Assembly: GCA_948847595.1 (NCBI GenBank)
Contig: CAQOGY010000007.1
Coordinates: 1-64,000 of the forward strand
Source: an uncultured Bacteroides sp.
GTDB lineage: Bacteria; Bacteroidota; Bacteroidia; Bacteroidales; Bacteroidaceae
Reading direction: 5' to 3'
Length of the DNA stretch: 64,000 nt
Position 1 is the first letter of the stretch. Each line of letters begins with the position of its first letter. The notes under the pieces were generated by a model, which was not told the DNA's origin, ran no database searches, and worked only from the letters and a program-made list of their open reading frames with translations. This document shows, piece by piece, positions 15,643 through 25,963 of this stretch. A program made the position numbers and the translations under genes.

Positions 15643-18600
15643 ATGCAAAATTATTTTAGCATCCAATTTTTATGGGTGGTAAAGTCGCTTTGGCTAACCT
15701 CAAAAAAAATCCCATTATTTATGAGACTATTGGTTTTATTCCTGGTATATTCTATCGGACTAAGCTATGCGGCCGATAGTTACGCTCAGAAGGCTATGAT
15801 TAGTATCGATGTCCACAATCAGCGTGTAGAGGATATTCTGAAAGAGATTGAAGCACAGTCGGACTTTGACTTCTTCTTCAACAACAAGCATGTTGATTTG
15901 AATCGCCGTGTGTCCGTCTCGGCTGATAAAAGTAATATTTTTAATGTATTACAAGAAGTCTTTGCCGGTACGAATGTGAAATATTCAGTGTTGGATAAGA
16001 AAATTATATTGTCTGTTGAGGTGCAGTCACCGCAGCAGGAAAAGAAAGTAACGGTATCGGGTATGGTGCTGGACGCTCACGGTGAGCCGATAATTGGAGC
16101 CAGTGTATTGGAAAAAGGAGTGCAGGGAAACGGAACGATTACGGATATTGACGGTAACTTCAAGTTCTCCGTTTCATCATCGAAAGCACAATTGGATATT
16201 TCCTATATCGGTTATCAACCGCAGACTGTTACCGTGCAACCCGGCAAGAATATAAAAATCACTTTACAGGAAGATTCCAAGCAACTGGATGAAGTGGTGG
16301 TAGTGGGGTATGGCACGCAGAGCAAAAAGACATTGACCGGTGCTGTTTCTATGGTAAATATGGGAGATGTGGAAATGAATACCGTACCGAATGTATCTCG
16401 TGCATTGGCAGGTAAAGCGGCAGGATTCCGTGTGAATCAAGTTTCCGCACAGCCGGGCGGTGAGGCCAAGTTTCGTATCCGTGGCGAGGCTTCCACTGGA
16501 GCTGGCAACGACCCTTTGTTTGTTATCGACGGGTTTCCTGTTTCTTCTTCGGGTAACTTAGATTCAGGCAATGGTTATTATGAATCCGGCAATATTGATA
16601 ATGTGTTGGAGTCTTTGAACCCGGATGATATCGAATCGATTTCTGTTTTGAAAGATGCTGCTTCTACAGCCATTTATGGAGCACGTGCCGGTCACGGAGT
16701 TGTTCTGATTACTACCAAGCGCGGTAAGAGCCAGAAACCTAGGGTGACTTATTCGGGGATGGGTTCTGTGCAGGTGGCACGTTCCAATTACAAGATGCTT
16801 GATACTCGTATGTACATGGATATGTACAACAAACAGCAGTATGAAGAATGGATGAAGCTGAACGGTATGGGCATTTACGAAGGATACGTGGCGAAGCCGG
16901 AAAAACCGACTCAATATAAACCGGCTTTCAATAATGACGAAATTTTCTTGGCAAGCGGTACCGATTGGTTGGATGCAGTGATGCGCAACGGTTATACGCA
17001 GCAACACAATCTTTCCGTGAATGGTGGTACGGAGAAAACCCGTTATCTGGCTTCCGTCAACTATATGGATCAAGAAGGTATTGTGAAGAATAATGGCGTT
17101 AGCCGTTTTTCCGCTCGTTTGAATTTGGATCAGGAACTGAATGAATACGTTTCTTTCGGATTGACTGCCACATACACACAGAACAGATACGATAATGTTC
17201 CCTTGGGCGATGGACAGAATGAATATTCTGGCGTGCTGACCGGTGCCATTCAATCCAATCCCACTATTCCTATTTATGATGCGGAAGGAAACTATTATAT
17301 CGATCCAAAACGACCGTTTGTAGCCAATCCGGTATCGTTGTTGGAAATACAAGACAATACGGTGAAAGACCGTTTGATGGGTTCGGCATTCGTCTCAGTG
17401 AAACCTTTGAAAGAACTGGAAGTGAAACTGCAATTAGGGGCCGACCGCAGTTTTCAGAAACGTTCCAGCTACTTGCCTAAAACAACTTTGCAAGGAGCCA
17501 ACAAGAACGGAAGAGCGGATATTTCGCAATCGACCAACACTACTTATCTGATGGAGTTGACAGCCCAATATGCGAAGAGTTTCGGCGAACATAATGTGAA
17601 AGTGATCGGTGGCTATTCGTTCCAGAAATTTAAGAATGATGGTTTTAGTGCCGGCAATTCGGATTTTTTGGTAGACGGGTTTGGTTACAATAGCTTAGGT
17701 TCGGGCAATTACAAGAAACCTTCCGTAGGTTCATGGGCTTCTATCAATAGTATTGCTTCGCTGTTTGCTCGTGCCAACTACTCTTATCAGGGAAGGTATT
17801 TGCTCGAAGCTACGTTACGTGCCGATGCCGCATCCAATTTTGCACCGGAAAACCGTTGGGGATATTTTCCTTCTGTATCGGCAGGTTGGATGATTAGCGA
17901 AGAAAACTTTATGAAAGGGGCTTCCAAGTGGCTCTCTATGTTGAAGTTGAGAGTTTCTTATGGGCAAACTGGTAATTCCAACGTCGGTTATCGCATTTAT
18001 GACTATTATGAGGTAGGCAAGAACTCTATTATAGGCGGAGCGGAGTCGACGGGAGTATATGCTTCGGATTTGGGAAACAAAAGCATTACATGGGAGACAA
18101 CGACGGAATTTAACCTCGGAGTGGACTTCGGAATATTCAACAACCGCTTCAAGTTGGCAGCCGAATACTTCAAACGTAAGATAACAGACCTGCTCCGAAC
18201 GGACAAGCCATTGCCTTTCTATAACGAGATAAACAAAATCGCCGGAAATATAGGAGCCACGCAAAGTCAGGGTGTGGAAATCACTCTGAATACAGTGAAT
18301 ATTGTTACAAAAGATTTTGAGTGGGATACCACATTGACCTTGTCACATTATAATGACCGTTGGCTGAAACGTGACCCGAACTGGAAACCGAGAGCTTATG
18401 AGAAAGAAGACGACCCGATACGTGCGTGGTGGGAATATGAAGCAATCGGCATCCTGCAACCGGGCGAAAAGGCTCCCGAAGCACAAAAAGACTTGGTACC
18501 GGGTATGATGAAACTGAAAGACCAAGATGGAAACGGTGTATTGGGAGATGAAGATAAAGTGTATATGGGTAATGGCGATCCGAAAATCATTTATGGTCTG

Positions 18601-19029
18601 AACAACTCGTTCCGCTACAAAAACTTCGACCTGAATATTTACTTCTACGGTGAAGCGGGCAGGAAGCGCGGAACCAGCTATTACGAAGGATGGACACGCA
18701 TGGATAACGGCATCAACGTTTCTACTTATGCATTGAAAGCATTCAACAGCAACAACCTTTCTGCTACAGATCCTACTTATGTAAGAGGTGGAAACGGTTG
18801 GGGCGATTATTATGTGAAATCTATCTATTATGTTCGTTGCGGAAGTATAACATTGGGATATAAAGTGCCGATCAGTCAAAAGATCGTGAACAATCTTCGG
18901 GTATACGTAGATGTGAACAATCCGTTTGTGATTACCAACTGGACAGGTCTGGATCCTGAAACGGATAACGGAACATTCGCATATCCGAATGTGACTTCTT
19001 ATAATTTCGGTGTATCAATCTCTTTCTAA
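15643..19029 (+). CDS. SusC-family TonB-dependent outer-membrane transporter with STN domain
   Basis: 1128 residues; imports oligosaccharides across the outer membrane with SusD. The N-terminus is a long leader with a hydrophobic signal (MRLLVLFLVYSIGLSYA), then an STN signalling domain at about 51-125 (VEDILKEIEAQSDFDFFF). A carboxypeptidase-regulatory-like domain spans about 136-210 (GMVLDAHGEPIIGASV). The TonB box is DEVVVVGYGTQ near residue 216-226, followed by the plug and beta-barrel, ending in the expected aromatic (SISF). The STN domain ties it to the neighbouring FecR/sigma pair. It starts 169 bases after the anti-sigma gene, with no vegetative promoter seen in that gap, as expected for ECF control. 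Confidence 0.96.
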   Translation: MQNYFSIQFLWVVKSLWLTSKKIPLFMRLLVLFLVYSIGLSYAADSYAQKAMISIDVHNQRVEDILKEIEAQSDFDFFFNNKHVDLNRRVSVSADKSNIFNVLQEVFAGTNVKYSVLDKKIILSVEVQSPQQEKKVTVSGMVLDAHGEPIIGASVLEKGVQGNGTITDIDGNFKFSVSSSKAQLDISYIGYQPQTVTVQPGKNIKITLQEDSKQLDEVVVVGYGTQSKKTLTGAVSMVNMGDVEMNTVPNVSRALAGKAAGFRVNQVSAQPGGEAKFRIRGEASTGAGNDPLFVIDGFPVSSSGNLDSGNGYYESGNIDNVLESLNPDDIESISVLKDAASTAIYGARAGHGVVLITTKRGKSQKPRVTYSGMGSVQVARSNYKMLDTRMYMDMYNKQQYEEWMKLNGMGIYEGYVAKPEKPTQYKPAFNNDEIFLASGTDWLDAVMRNGYTQQHNLSVNGGTEKTRYLASVNYMDQEGIVKNNGVSRFSARLNLDQELNEYVSFGLTATYTQNRYDNVPLGDGQNEYSGVLTGAIQSNPTIPIYDAEGNYYIDPKRPFVANPVSLLEIQDNTVKDRLMGSAFVSVKPLKELEVKLQLGADRSFQKRSSYLPKTTLQGANKNGRADISQSTNTTYLMELTAQYAKSFGEHNVKVIGGYSFQKFKNDGFSAGNSDFLVDGFGYNSLGSGNYKKPSVGSWASINSIASLFARANYSYQGRYLLEATLRADAASNFAPENRWGYFPSVSAGWMISEENFMKGASKWLSMLKLRVSYGQTGNSNVGYRIYDYYEVGKNSIIGGAESTGVYASDLGNKSITWETTTEFNLGVDFGIFNNRFKLAAEYFKRKITDLLRTDKPLPFYNEINKIAGNIGATQSQGVEITLNTVNIVTKDFEWDTTLTLSHYNDRWLKRDPNWKPRAYEKEDDPIRAWWEYEAIGILQPGEKAPEAQKDLVPGMMKLKDQDGNGVLGDEDKVYMGNGDPKIIYGLNNSFRYKNFDLNIYFYGEAGRKRGTSYYEGWTRMDNGINVSTYALKAFNSNNLSATDPTYVRGGNGWGDYYVKSIYYVRCGSITLGYKVPISQKIVNNLRVYVDVNNPFVITNWTGLDPETDNGTFAYPNVTSYNFGVSISF

Positions 19030-19041
19030 TAAGTCGTAAAT

Positions 19042-20556
19042 ATGAAAAGGATAATTTATACAGCAATAGCAACACTCTTGTTCCTTGTTTCGTCTTGTAC
19101 GTTGGAACAAGAAGTCTACAATAAAATAAACCCGGGAATGTTCCCGCAAAACGCTGAAGATGTAAATGCGCTGGTCAATGCGAGCGCCTATCACGTGTTC
19201 TCCCCGTGGGGGATTTTTGAAGTGGCGGCAGGTTATGTGACGACTTCGGAAATGGTGACCGATTATGTGGAGAATACATGGGGATGGACTACCGTATACA
19301 ATTCATACGAAGCCAACGACTGGCACATCGACGGAGATTACCGCCGCGTGTATGACTACTCCCAATACTTGGCTTCCATGACGCTGACGATGGAACGTAT
19401 CAAGAATGTAAATATGGATGAAACACTGAAAGCTCGTTATATGGCAGAGTTGAAATGCGGACGCGGCTTTCTTGCTTTCCTGATGTATGACATGTATGGT
19501 CCGATACCTATTGCCGATTTGGAAACGTTGCAGAAACCGGAAGCGGAGATTGTCATCCCCCGCTTGTCTGAAGAAGCGATGCGTGAATACATTGTTACTA
19601 ATCTGAAGGAAGCGGCCGCCGTATTACCTTATAAATATGAAGATACGGATTACGGACGTTTCACAAAAGGGCTTGCCAACACACTGTTGTTGAAGTTTTA
19701 TATGATGACCAGGCAGTGGGACGAAGCGGAGAAAATAGGACGTGAACTGACCAAATCAGAATACGGTTATAAACTGGTAAACGATTATCATTCTTTGTTT
19801 TCTCTATCCGGAGAAAAGAATTCGGAAGTCATCTTTTCTTGTGTAGCCGAAGCTGGTGTAATGGAGCAAAAATGGTTTGCACACGTATTGACATCTGATT
19901 ATCCTGTTCCAGCCGGAATGGCAGTGACGGCATGGGGAGGATACAAAATATCATGGCCTGCCTACGAATCATTTGATCCTAAAGATAAAAGACGGGAAAG
20001 AATTATCGGCGAGTATACCGGTACGGAAGGTGTATATCACAGTCGGGCTACCGACCGTGACGGGGGGACAACTGGTGTACTCTTTTATGGCGCAATCCCG
20101 GTGAAGTATAAAATCGAAGGAGTGATAGGAGAACTGTGTGAAATAGATATGCCAATCTACCGTTATGCTGACGTATTGACCTTGCTTTCGGAAGCAATTG
20201 TCCGCAATGGAAATAGTATCACTCAGGAAGCGGTTGGTTTATTGAATCAGGTACGTGTAACCCATGGCGGACTGAAAGCCTGGCAATTGAGTGATTTCGC
20301 TTCCGTAGATGATTTCCTGGACAAGTTGTTGGATGAACGTGGGCATGAGTTCTATTTTGAAGGTGTACGTAGACAGGATTTGATCCGTCATGGCAAATTC
20401 ATAGAAGCGGCACTTGCCAAAGCAAGATTTGCCGGTCAGCCGACAGGTAAAATCGAAACGAAAGTGGACGGGCAATATAAATATGAGAAGTTCCCGTTGC
20501 CTACTCATTTGATTACTGAAGGACAAGGTCTTATAGTTCAAAACCCCGGTTATTAA
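19042..20556 (+). CDS. SusD-family glycan-binding lipoprotein
   Basis: 504 residues. The signal peptide ends in LVSSC (C19), so this is a surface lipoprotein that caps the SusC channel and binds glycan. The SusD fold is indicated by TPR-like helical stretches (AELKCGRGFLAFLMYDMYG with the conserved gating region, then MREYIVTNLKEAA and GLANTLLLKFYMMTRQW) and the C-terminal RADVL-type motif (YRYADVLTLLSEAIVRNG, then RGHEFYFEGVRRQDLIRHG). It lies 12 bases after susC and 3 bases before the next gene, one transcription unit. Confidence 0.96.
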   Translation: MKRIIYTAIATLLFLVSSCTLEQEVYNKINPGMFPQNAEDVNALVNASAYHVFSPWGIFEVAAGYVTTSEMVTDYVENTWGWTTVYNSYEANDWHIDGDYRRVYDYSQYLASMTLTMERIKNVNMDETLKARYMAELKCGRGFLAFLMYDMYGPIPIADLETLQKPEAEIVIPRLSEEAMREYIVTNLKEAAAVLPYKYEDTDYGRFTKGLANTLLLKFYMMTRQWDEAEKIGRELTKSEYGYKLVNDYHSLFSLSGEKNSEVIFSCVAEAGVMEQKWFAHVLTSDYPVPAGMAVTAWGGYKISWPAYESFDPKDKRRERIIGEYTGTEGVYHSRATDRDGGTTGVLFYGAIPVKYKIEGVIGELCEIDMPIYRYADVLTLLSEAIVRNGNSITQEAVGLLNQVRVTHGGLKAWQLSDFASVDDFLDKLLDERGHEFYFEGVRRQDLIRHGKFIEAALAKARFAGQPTGKIETKVDGQYKYEKFPLPTHLITEGQGLIVQNPGY

Positions 20557-20559
20557 AAA

Positions 20560-21882
20560 ATGGATAGTATTATGAAACATTTATTATATAGTCTGGTAGG
20601 TATTTTGTTACTTGCCGGATGCAAAGAGGACAAGTATAATGTGATTGTTCCCATGTCGGATATTTATCTGAGTGCGCCTCAGGATGGAACGACTATTGAT
20701 TTGAATGATTTATCAACTGATGGATATAATTTCTCTTGGGATAAGTCTTTGGAGAAAGGTGCAAAACTAATTCTTTGTGCTACAAGAGACTTTAAAAATC
20801 CGGTGAAGGTCGATGCAGGTAAATCGACTTCTTTTACCATGTCCGTATTGGCTGCCGATCAATATTTCTCCCGGTTAGGAATAAAAGCCGGTCAGGAAGC
20901 GCTATTATACTGGACTGTCAAAGAGACGGGAAATACTACGGCTGCCGCTTCAGATGTACGCACGATTCATGTAAAACGTATGTCTACCAAATTGTTGCTG
21001 CCTGAGGATATGACAGAGATTGCTTTGGCTGAAGATAAACCGGAAACTGCCGTACAGTTTGAATGGGATACGGAAGGAAGGCCGGAATCGACTTCGTATT
21101 CGCTCTGTCTGTCACTTGATCCTGAAATGAAACAGACTGTGGCCGAGCAAAGTGTAGGTGTCGTAAAAGGCAAATCTTCTCTGACTCACGAAGAACTTCA
21201 GACATTACTCGATGAACTTTCTATCAAACGTTGGACATCCAACACTATATACTGGAATGTGAAGACTGACGGCGGACAACTGGTGTCACGTTCTTCCGGA
21301 GTATTGAATATGACGGAAATGATGCGCTTCATTGACGTTCGCGGTGATGAGAAAATAACCTATCGTGTGGCACGTATTCCTTATAGAGACGGGACCTCAC
21401 TGGTTTGGCTGGCGGATAATCTGCGGACGACCAAGTATCCTGACGGAACCGATATTGAAGCAAATAACTATAAGGAGACACCGGCATCCCTTGGAGAAGG
21501 AAGGGTGAAAGCATATGGAGTTCATTATCATTATGACATCCGCGACAGGATAGCTCCTGCAGGATGGCGTCTACCGACAATGCAGGAATATAAGACTCTG
21601 TTTATCGAAGCTGGGACGGCCGAAGGGCAATGGAATGTATTGAAAGACCCTGAATATTATGAGTCAGTGAAAGGGCAGGCTCATCTGAATGACTGGAAAT
21701 TCAATTTGTGCGCTTCCGGTCAGTGGGTGGAACCGAATATCAATAATCACACCGGGCCATATTGCTATTTGTTGGTGACCGATAATGCGGAGCATGCATG
21801 TATGCTTCATGACGGTGGGGCGACATTGTGGACTCCCTGGACAACGGGAGCTCCTGCACGTTTTATCTTCAATGAAAATTAA
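20560..21882 (+). CDS. SusE-like surface lipoprotein fused to a FISUMP domain
   Basis: 440 residues from the ATG at 20560; the ATG at 20572 (MKHLLYSLVG) is an equally good start. A lipobox LLAGC is clear. The N-terminal half looks like SusE/SusF-type beta domains (residues about 30-130 and 140-250; FSWDKSLEKGAKLILCAT, ALLYWTVKET). The C-terminal part (about 270-440) matches the Fibrobacter succinogenes major-paralogous-domain pattern: VWLADNLRTTKYPDGT, then GWRLPTMQEYKTL. Its position third in the operon after SusD suggests an accessory surface glycan-binding protein. The binding function is inference. Confidence 0.8.
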   Translation: MDSIMKHLLYSLVGILLLAGCKEDKYNVIVPMSDIYLSAPQDGTTIDLNDLSTDGYNFSWDKSLEKGAKLILCATRDFKNPVKVDAGKSTSFTMSVLAADQYFSRLGIKAGQEALLYWTVKETGNTTAAASDVRTIHVKRMSTKLLLPEDMTEIALAEDKPETAVQFEWDTEGRPESTSYSLCLSLDPEMKQTVAEQSVGVVKGKSSLTHEELQTLLDELSIKRWTSNTIYWNVKTDGGQLVSRSSGVLNMTEMMRFIDVRGDEKITYRVARIPYRDGTSLVWLADNLRTTKYPDGTDIEANNYKETPASLGEGRVKAYGVHYHYDIRDRIAPAGWRLPTMQEYKTLFIEAGTAEGQWNVLKDPEYYESVKGQAHLNDWKFNLCASGQWVEPNINNHTGPYCYLLVTDNAEHACMLHDGGATLWTPWTTGAPARFIFNEN

Positions 21883-21910
21883 TCAGGTGAAAATTAAAAG
21901 TATATCAATC

Positions 21911-23476
21911 ATGTTAATCAATATAAAGAAAACTATGACCCTATTATCTACCTTATTATTAGGTATTATGTGTAGCTTTTGCTCTGATACGATAGATGTG
22001 TATGCAGGACAGTACGGAGAGGAAGAGGGTACGAATGAACCGGAAACTCCGGAAGTTGTAGGTAAAATCATACCTATCGAGCCATTGAGAAATCCCGATA
22101 GAGGATTTCATTTGGAATGCAATCTGCTTGCCGATGAGATGAAGAGTCCGTATAATGAATATGAGGTCTATGGTGAGGACTTATATACGAAGAAAGTAGA
22201 GCAGTTCGATGCGAAAGGTGATGATCTGACTCTTGTACAGCAATATATCTATTTAACAAAGTGGGTGAGTAAAGACCTTGACGATGAGGCTTTGAATAAT
22301 ATCCGCAAGGTGTTTGAGTTGATGAAAGCGCAGGGATATAAGGCAATCCTTCGTTTCGCATACAATCATGCGGGATTGAATACTTCCGGTGGTGAATCCA
22401 AACAATGGATTCTCAGACATATTGAACAACTGACTCCTTTGTTGAATGAATATATCGGTCAGATCGCTACGGTGCAAGTTGGTTTTATCGGTGCTTGGGG
22501 AGAGTGGCATACGTCGCCGTTGGTGAATGATCAGGATGCAAAAAATGCAATTGTCAGTGCGTTGCTAAGGGCTTTGCCTGTTCCGTATTGTGTAGAAATG
22601 CGTTATCCGAACCATAAGAAAGCACTGACATTGGAGCAAGAAGAATATCGCGGACGTATCGGTTATGCGAACGATTATTTTACGGCCGGTGAACATTCTC
22701 ACGCACCGGGCAATGATTTTGTTCCTAATACGGATGATTATAAGCAGATAACAGAAGAAGTAAAAGCGAATAACTTCTATATGAGTGGTGAAATCCCTTA
22801 TGATGAAGATACTGAATGGGGATTGTCCGCACTGATTACTCCGATGAAGTCATTGCGTATTTTGCGTGAGCACCGTTATTCGGCTTTTGATGTGACACAG
22901 AATTTTGCTTTGAATATCATGAGCTGGAAGCAAGTGAAAGTATATCCGTCTTTATTGAATGATAATAACATTCTCTTTGATGAGAGTTACTTTAAGGATG
23001 CCGAAGGCAATGACGTAGTCCGTTCATTCTATGAATTTGTGCGCGACCATTTGGGCTATCGTCTGAATCTCCAAAGTGAATCGAAAGTAGAGGCAAAGGA
23101 TGGTAATCTGGAATATGACCTGACGATAACCAATACAGGATTTGCTACGGTGATTAACCCGAAAGAGGTTTATTTAGTGCTTGTTTCCGGTGACGGTCAG
23201 GTGGTAAAAGAGATAAAACTGGATGTAGAGCCGAAAAACTGGATTCCTTCTACCAATGAAGAACCGAATAAGGCGGCGGAGTATTCCATAAAAGGAAGTA
23301 CGGCTGCCGGATTGAGCGGGACATATAAGGTAGGAATCTGGATGCCGGAGAAAGTTGACGATTTGAAATACAATCCGGGTTATGCCATAAAGTTTGCTCT
23401 GACAGAGAAACTGACTCATTGGTATGATGATGCAGGAAAGTATGCCGTGAATATTTTTGGTGAGGTTACATTCTGA
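21911..23476 (+). CDS. DUF4874/DUF4832 protein, putative glycan-active (TIM-barrel-like)
   Basis: 521 residues from the ATG at 21911, the first start that gives a hydrophobic signal segment (MTLLSTLLLGIMCSF); in-frame codons upstream overlap the previous gene. After an acidic linker comes the DUF4874 region, beginning NPDRGFHLE and carrying QVGFIGAWGEWHTSP, a motif with a barrel-type Glu. Then DUF4832 follows with the C-terminal beta-sandwich segment VEAKDGNLEYDLTITNTGFA. Such proteins resemble glycoside hydrolases in fold and are often encoded in utilisation loci, but no activity is established that I know of. A hairpin separates it from the GH35 gene. Confidence 0.85.
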   Translation: MLINIKKTMTLLSTLLLGIMCSFCSDTIDVYAGQYGEEEGTNEPETPEVVGKIIPIEPLRNPDRGFHLECNLLADEMKSPYNEYEVYGEDLYTKKVEQFDAKGDDLTLVQQYIYLTKWVSKDLDDEALNNIRKVFELMKAQGYKAILRFAYNHAGLNTSGGESKQWILRHIEQLTPLLNEYIGQIATVQVGFIGAWGEWHTSPLVNDQDAKNAIVSALLRALPVPYCVEMRYPNHKKALTLEQEEYRGRIGYANDYFTAGEHSHAPGNDFVPNTDDYKQITEEVKANNFYMSGEIPYDEDTEWGLSALITPMKSLRILREHRYSAFDVTQNFALNIMSWKQVKVYPSLLNDNNILFDESYFKDAEGNDVVRSFYEFVRDHLGYRLNLQSESKVEAKDGNLEYDLTITNTGFATVINPKEVYLVLVSGDGQVVKEIKLDVEPKNWIPSTNEEPNKAAEYSIKGSTAAGLSGTYKVGIWMPEKVDDLKYNPGYAIKFALTEKLTHWYDDAGKYAVNIFGEVTF

Positions 23477-23488
23477 TAAAGATTGATG

Positions 23489-23536
23489 AATACTCCGGTC
23501 GGACGGATAAACTTTAGTGAGGCCGACCGGAGTATT
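23489..23536 (+). terminator. Hairpin between the DUF4832 and GH35 genes
   Basis: AATACTCCGGTCGG at 23489-23502 pairs perfectly with its complement at 23523-23536 (20-base loop), then TAATATTT. It may attenuate expression between the binding genes and the enzymes. Confidence 0.65.
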
Positions 23537-23558
23537 TAATATTTATGATATAGTTTGA

Positions 23559-25892
23559 ATGAAGATGAATAAAAATCGAAATAAGGTATTTATTATACTT
23601 AACTTAATTGTATCATTTTTTATTTCTGCCTGTTCCGCCCCCACGGAACAGGTTAAAATAGAAAATGGCACTTTTAATATCAACGGGAAAGATGTGCAAC
23701 TGATTTGCGGAGAAATGCACTATCCCCGTATTCCACGCGAGTATTGGCGTGACCGTTTGCACAGGGCACGTGCAATGGGGCTGAACACTGTCTCCGCCTA
23801 CGTCTTCTGGAATTTCCACGAACGGCAGCCGGGTGAGTTTGACTTTAGCGGGCAGGCGGATATTGCAGAATTTATCCGTACGGCACAGGAAGAAGGACTG
23901 TATGTCATTCTTCGTCCCGGCCCGTATGTGTGTGCAGAATGGGATTTTGGCGGCTATCCTTCATGGCTTCTGAAAGAGAAGGATCTGGTTTATCGCAGCA
24001 AAGACCCTCGTTTCTTGTCCTATTGCGAGCGATATATCAAGGAACTCGGCAAGCAACTGTCCCTTCTGACTATCAACAATGGCGGTAATATTATCATGGT
24101 GCAGGTAGAAAATGAATACGGTTCGTATGCGGCAGATAAAGAATACCTCACGGCTATCCGTGATATGCTTCAGGAAGCCGGATTCAATGTTCCGTTGTTC
24201 ACCTGTGACGGTGGCGGACAAGTGGAATCCGGACATATTGACGGTGCATTGCCTACTTTGAACGGTGTATTCGGCGAAGATATATTTAAGATTGTAGACA
24301 AATATCATCCGGGGGGTCCGTACTTTGTGGCGGAGTTTTATCCGGCCTGGTTTGATGAATGGGGAAAACGCCATTCATCCGTTGCCTATGAGCGTCCTGC
24401 CGAACAATTGGATTGGATGTTGAGCCATGGCGTATCTGTCAGCATGTATATGTTCCACGGGGGAACAAATTTCTGGTACATGAACGGTGCTAATACCAGC
24501 GGAGGATTCCGTCCCCAACCTACCAGTTACGATTATGACGCTCCGCTTGGAGAATGGGGTAACTGCTATCCGAAATATCATGCATTCAGAGAAGTGATTC
24601 AGAAATACCTGCCCGAGGGGACTGTATTGCCGGAAGTGCCTGCCGATAATCCGACCACCACTTTCGCTACAGTCGAATTAAAGGAAAGTGCTCCTTTGAC
24701 TACCGCTTTTCATCAGACTACACAATCGGAAGAGGTACTGTCAATGGAAGACGTAGGAATGGATTTCGGATATATTCATTATCAGACAATCATTCAAAAA
24801 GCAGGAAAGCGGAAACTTGTCATACAGGATTTGCGCGACTATGCTGTTATTCTGATAGATGGAAAACAAGTGGCTAGCTTGGATCGCCGTTACAATCAGA
24901 ATAGCGTGATGCTGAATGTACCGAAAGCACCCGCTACGCTGGAGATTTTGGTTGAAAACACCGGGCGTGTGAATTACGGCTCTGATATACTGTTCAATAG
25001 GAAGGGCATCACCAGCCAGGTCTTGTGGGGTGACGAAAAATTGACCGGGTGGTCTGTTACTCCGTTACCTTTATATAAGGAGAAAGTTGCAGAAATGAAT
25101 TTCGGTGAAACCATCAAAGGAGTTCCGGCTTTCCATAAAGGGACATTTACGGTTCAGAAGAAAGGTGACTGTTTTGTCGATATGAGCCAATGGGGCAAAG
25201 GAGCCGTTTGGGTAAATGGCAAGTCACTCGGACGCTTTTGGAATATCGGTCCTCAGCAAACACTCTATCTGCCTGCCCCATGGTTGAAAGAAGGGGAGAA
25301 TGAGATTGTAGTCTTTGAGATGGAAGATACGGGCAATCGTACTTTGCGGGGACTGGAACAGCCTGTCCTGGATAGCTTGGGTATAGACAAGAACTACCAA
25401 AGAGGACAGCACCGTGCAATAGTGGGTACTCCGATTCTGGAAGACGGCGACATAGCTTTGAAAGCCACTTTGCAAGAAACCAATGAATGGCAGCCATTTG
25501 ATTTCCCTGTCGCAACTACCCTTCGTCACTTCTGCATCGAGACACTATCTTCTTACACGGAAGATAACCAAGCCTGCATTTCAGAAATCGAACTGATAGA
25601 CGATAAAGGGCAGCCAATTGATAAGAAAAAATGGGAAACCGTTTATGTGAGTAGCGAGCAGACTGATAAGAATATGGGCATAGCGGAGAATCTGTTCGAT
25701 GGAGATATTTCTTCTTTCTGGCATACAGATGCGGATGCCGACCCACATCATCCTCACCGGATTATTGTTGATATGAAGGAAATATATAAAGTCTCTGCTA
25801 TCCGTTTTAAAGTTCGCAAAGGCTCATTCTTATCGGGAAAGGTGAAAGACGTAAATATATATGCTCGTCCACAATTCTTCTTGTTTCAATGA
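23559..25892 (+). CDS. Glycoside hydrolase family 35 beta-galactosidase, lipoprotein
   Basis: 777 residues; an exo-acting beta-galactosidase. The lipobox FISAC (C25) puts it on a membrane surface or in the periplasm. The GH35 barrel occupies about residues 30-350, with GEMHYPRIPREYWRDRL at the start, acid/base E186 in VQVENEYG, and nucleophile E259 in VAEFYPAWFDEWG. Beta-sandwich domains follow (with the jelly-roll signature KGAVWVNGKSLGRFWNIGPQ), and a C-terminal F5/8-type (discoidin-like) domain (ENLFDGDISSFWHTDAD). In this locus it would trim terminal galactose from mucin-like or other host glycans. The linkage is not visible from sequence. Confidence 0.95.
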   Translation: MKMNKNRNKVFIILNLIVSFFISACSAPTEQVKIENGTFNINGKDVQLICGEMHYPRIPREYWRDRLHRARAMGLNTVSAYVFWNFHERQPGEFDFSGQADIAEFIRTAQEEGLYVILRPGPYVCAEWDFGGYPSWLLKEKDLVYRSKDPRFLSYCERYIKELGKQLSLLTINNGGNIIMVQVENEYGSYAADKEYLTAIRDMLQEAGFNVPLFTCDGGGQVESGHIDGALPTLNGVFGEDIFKIVDKYHPGGPYFVAEFYPAWFDEWGKRHSSVAYERPAEQLDWMLSHGVSVSMYMFHGGTNFWYMNGANTSGGFRPQPTSYDYDAPLGEWGNCYPKYHAFREVIQKYLPEGTVLPEVPADNPTTTFATVELKESAPLTTAFHQTTQSEEVLSMEDVGMDFGYIHYQTIIQKAGKRKLVIQDLRDYAVILIDGKQVASLDRRYNQNSVMLNVPKAPATLEILVENTGRVNYGSDILFNRKGITSQVLWGDEKLTGWSVTPLPLYKEKVAEMNFGETIKGVPAFHKGTFTVQKKGDCFVDMSQWGKGAVWVNGKSLGRFWNIGPQQTLYLPAPWLKEGENEIVVFEMEDTGNRTLRGLEQPVLDSLGIDKNYQRGQHRAIVGTPILEDGDIALKATLQETNEWQPFDFPVATTLRHFCIETLSSYTEDNQACISEIELIDDKGQPIDKKKWETVYVSSEQTDKNMGIAENLFDGDISSFWHTDADADPHHPHRIIVDMKEIYKVSAIRFKVRKGSFLSGKVKDVNIYARPQFFLFQ

Positions 25893-25933
25893 TTAAAGCG
25901 TGAGTGATTGAAAAGAATTCAAATCTTATTTAC

Positions 25934-25941
25934 TATATTTG
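25934..25941 (+). promoter_or_regulatory. -7 box upstream of the GH89 gene
   Basis: TATATTTG, 22 bases before the start codon at 25964. A TTG at 25908-25910 could be a weak -33 element (23-base gap). The enzyme gene may therefore be transcribed independently of the susC unit. Confidence 0.55.
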
Positions 25942-25963
25942 AAGAATTTAAAAATAAACTACT

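Noticed and set aside
16564..17352. A 262-codon minus-strand frame inside susC
   Set aside because: Antisense shadow with no start context, promoter or family pattern.
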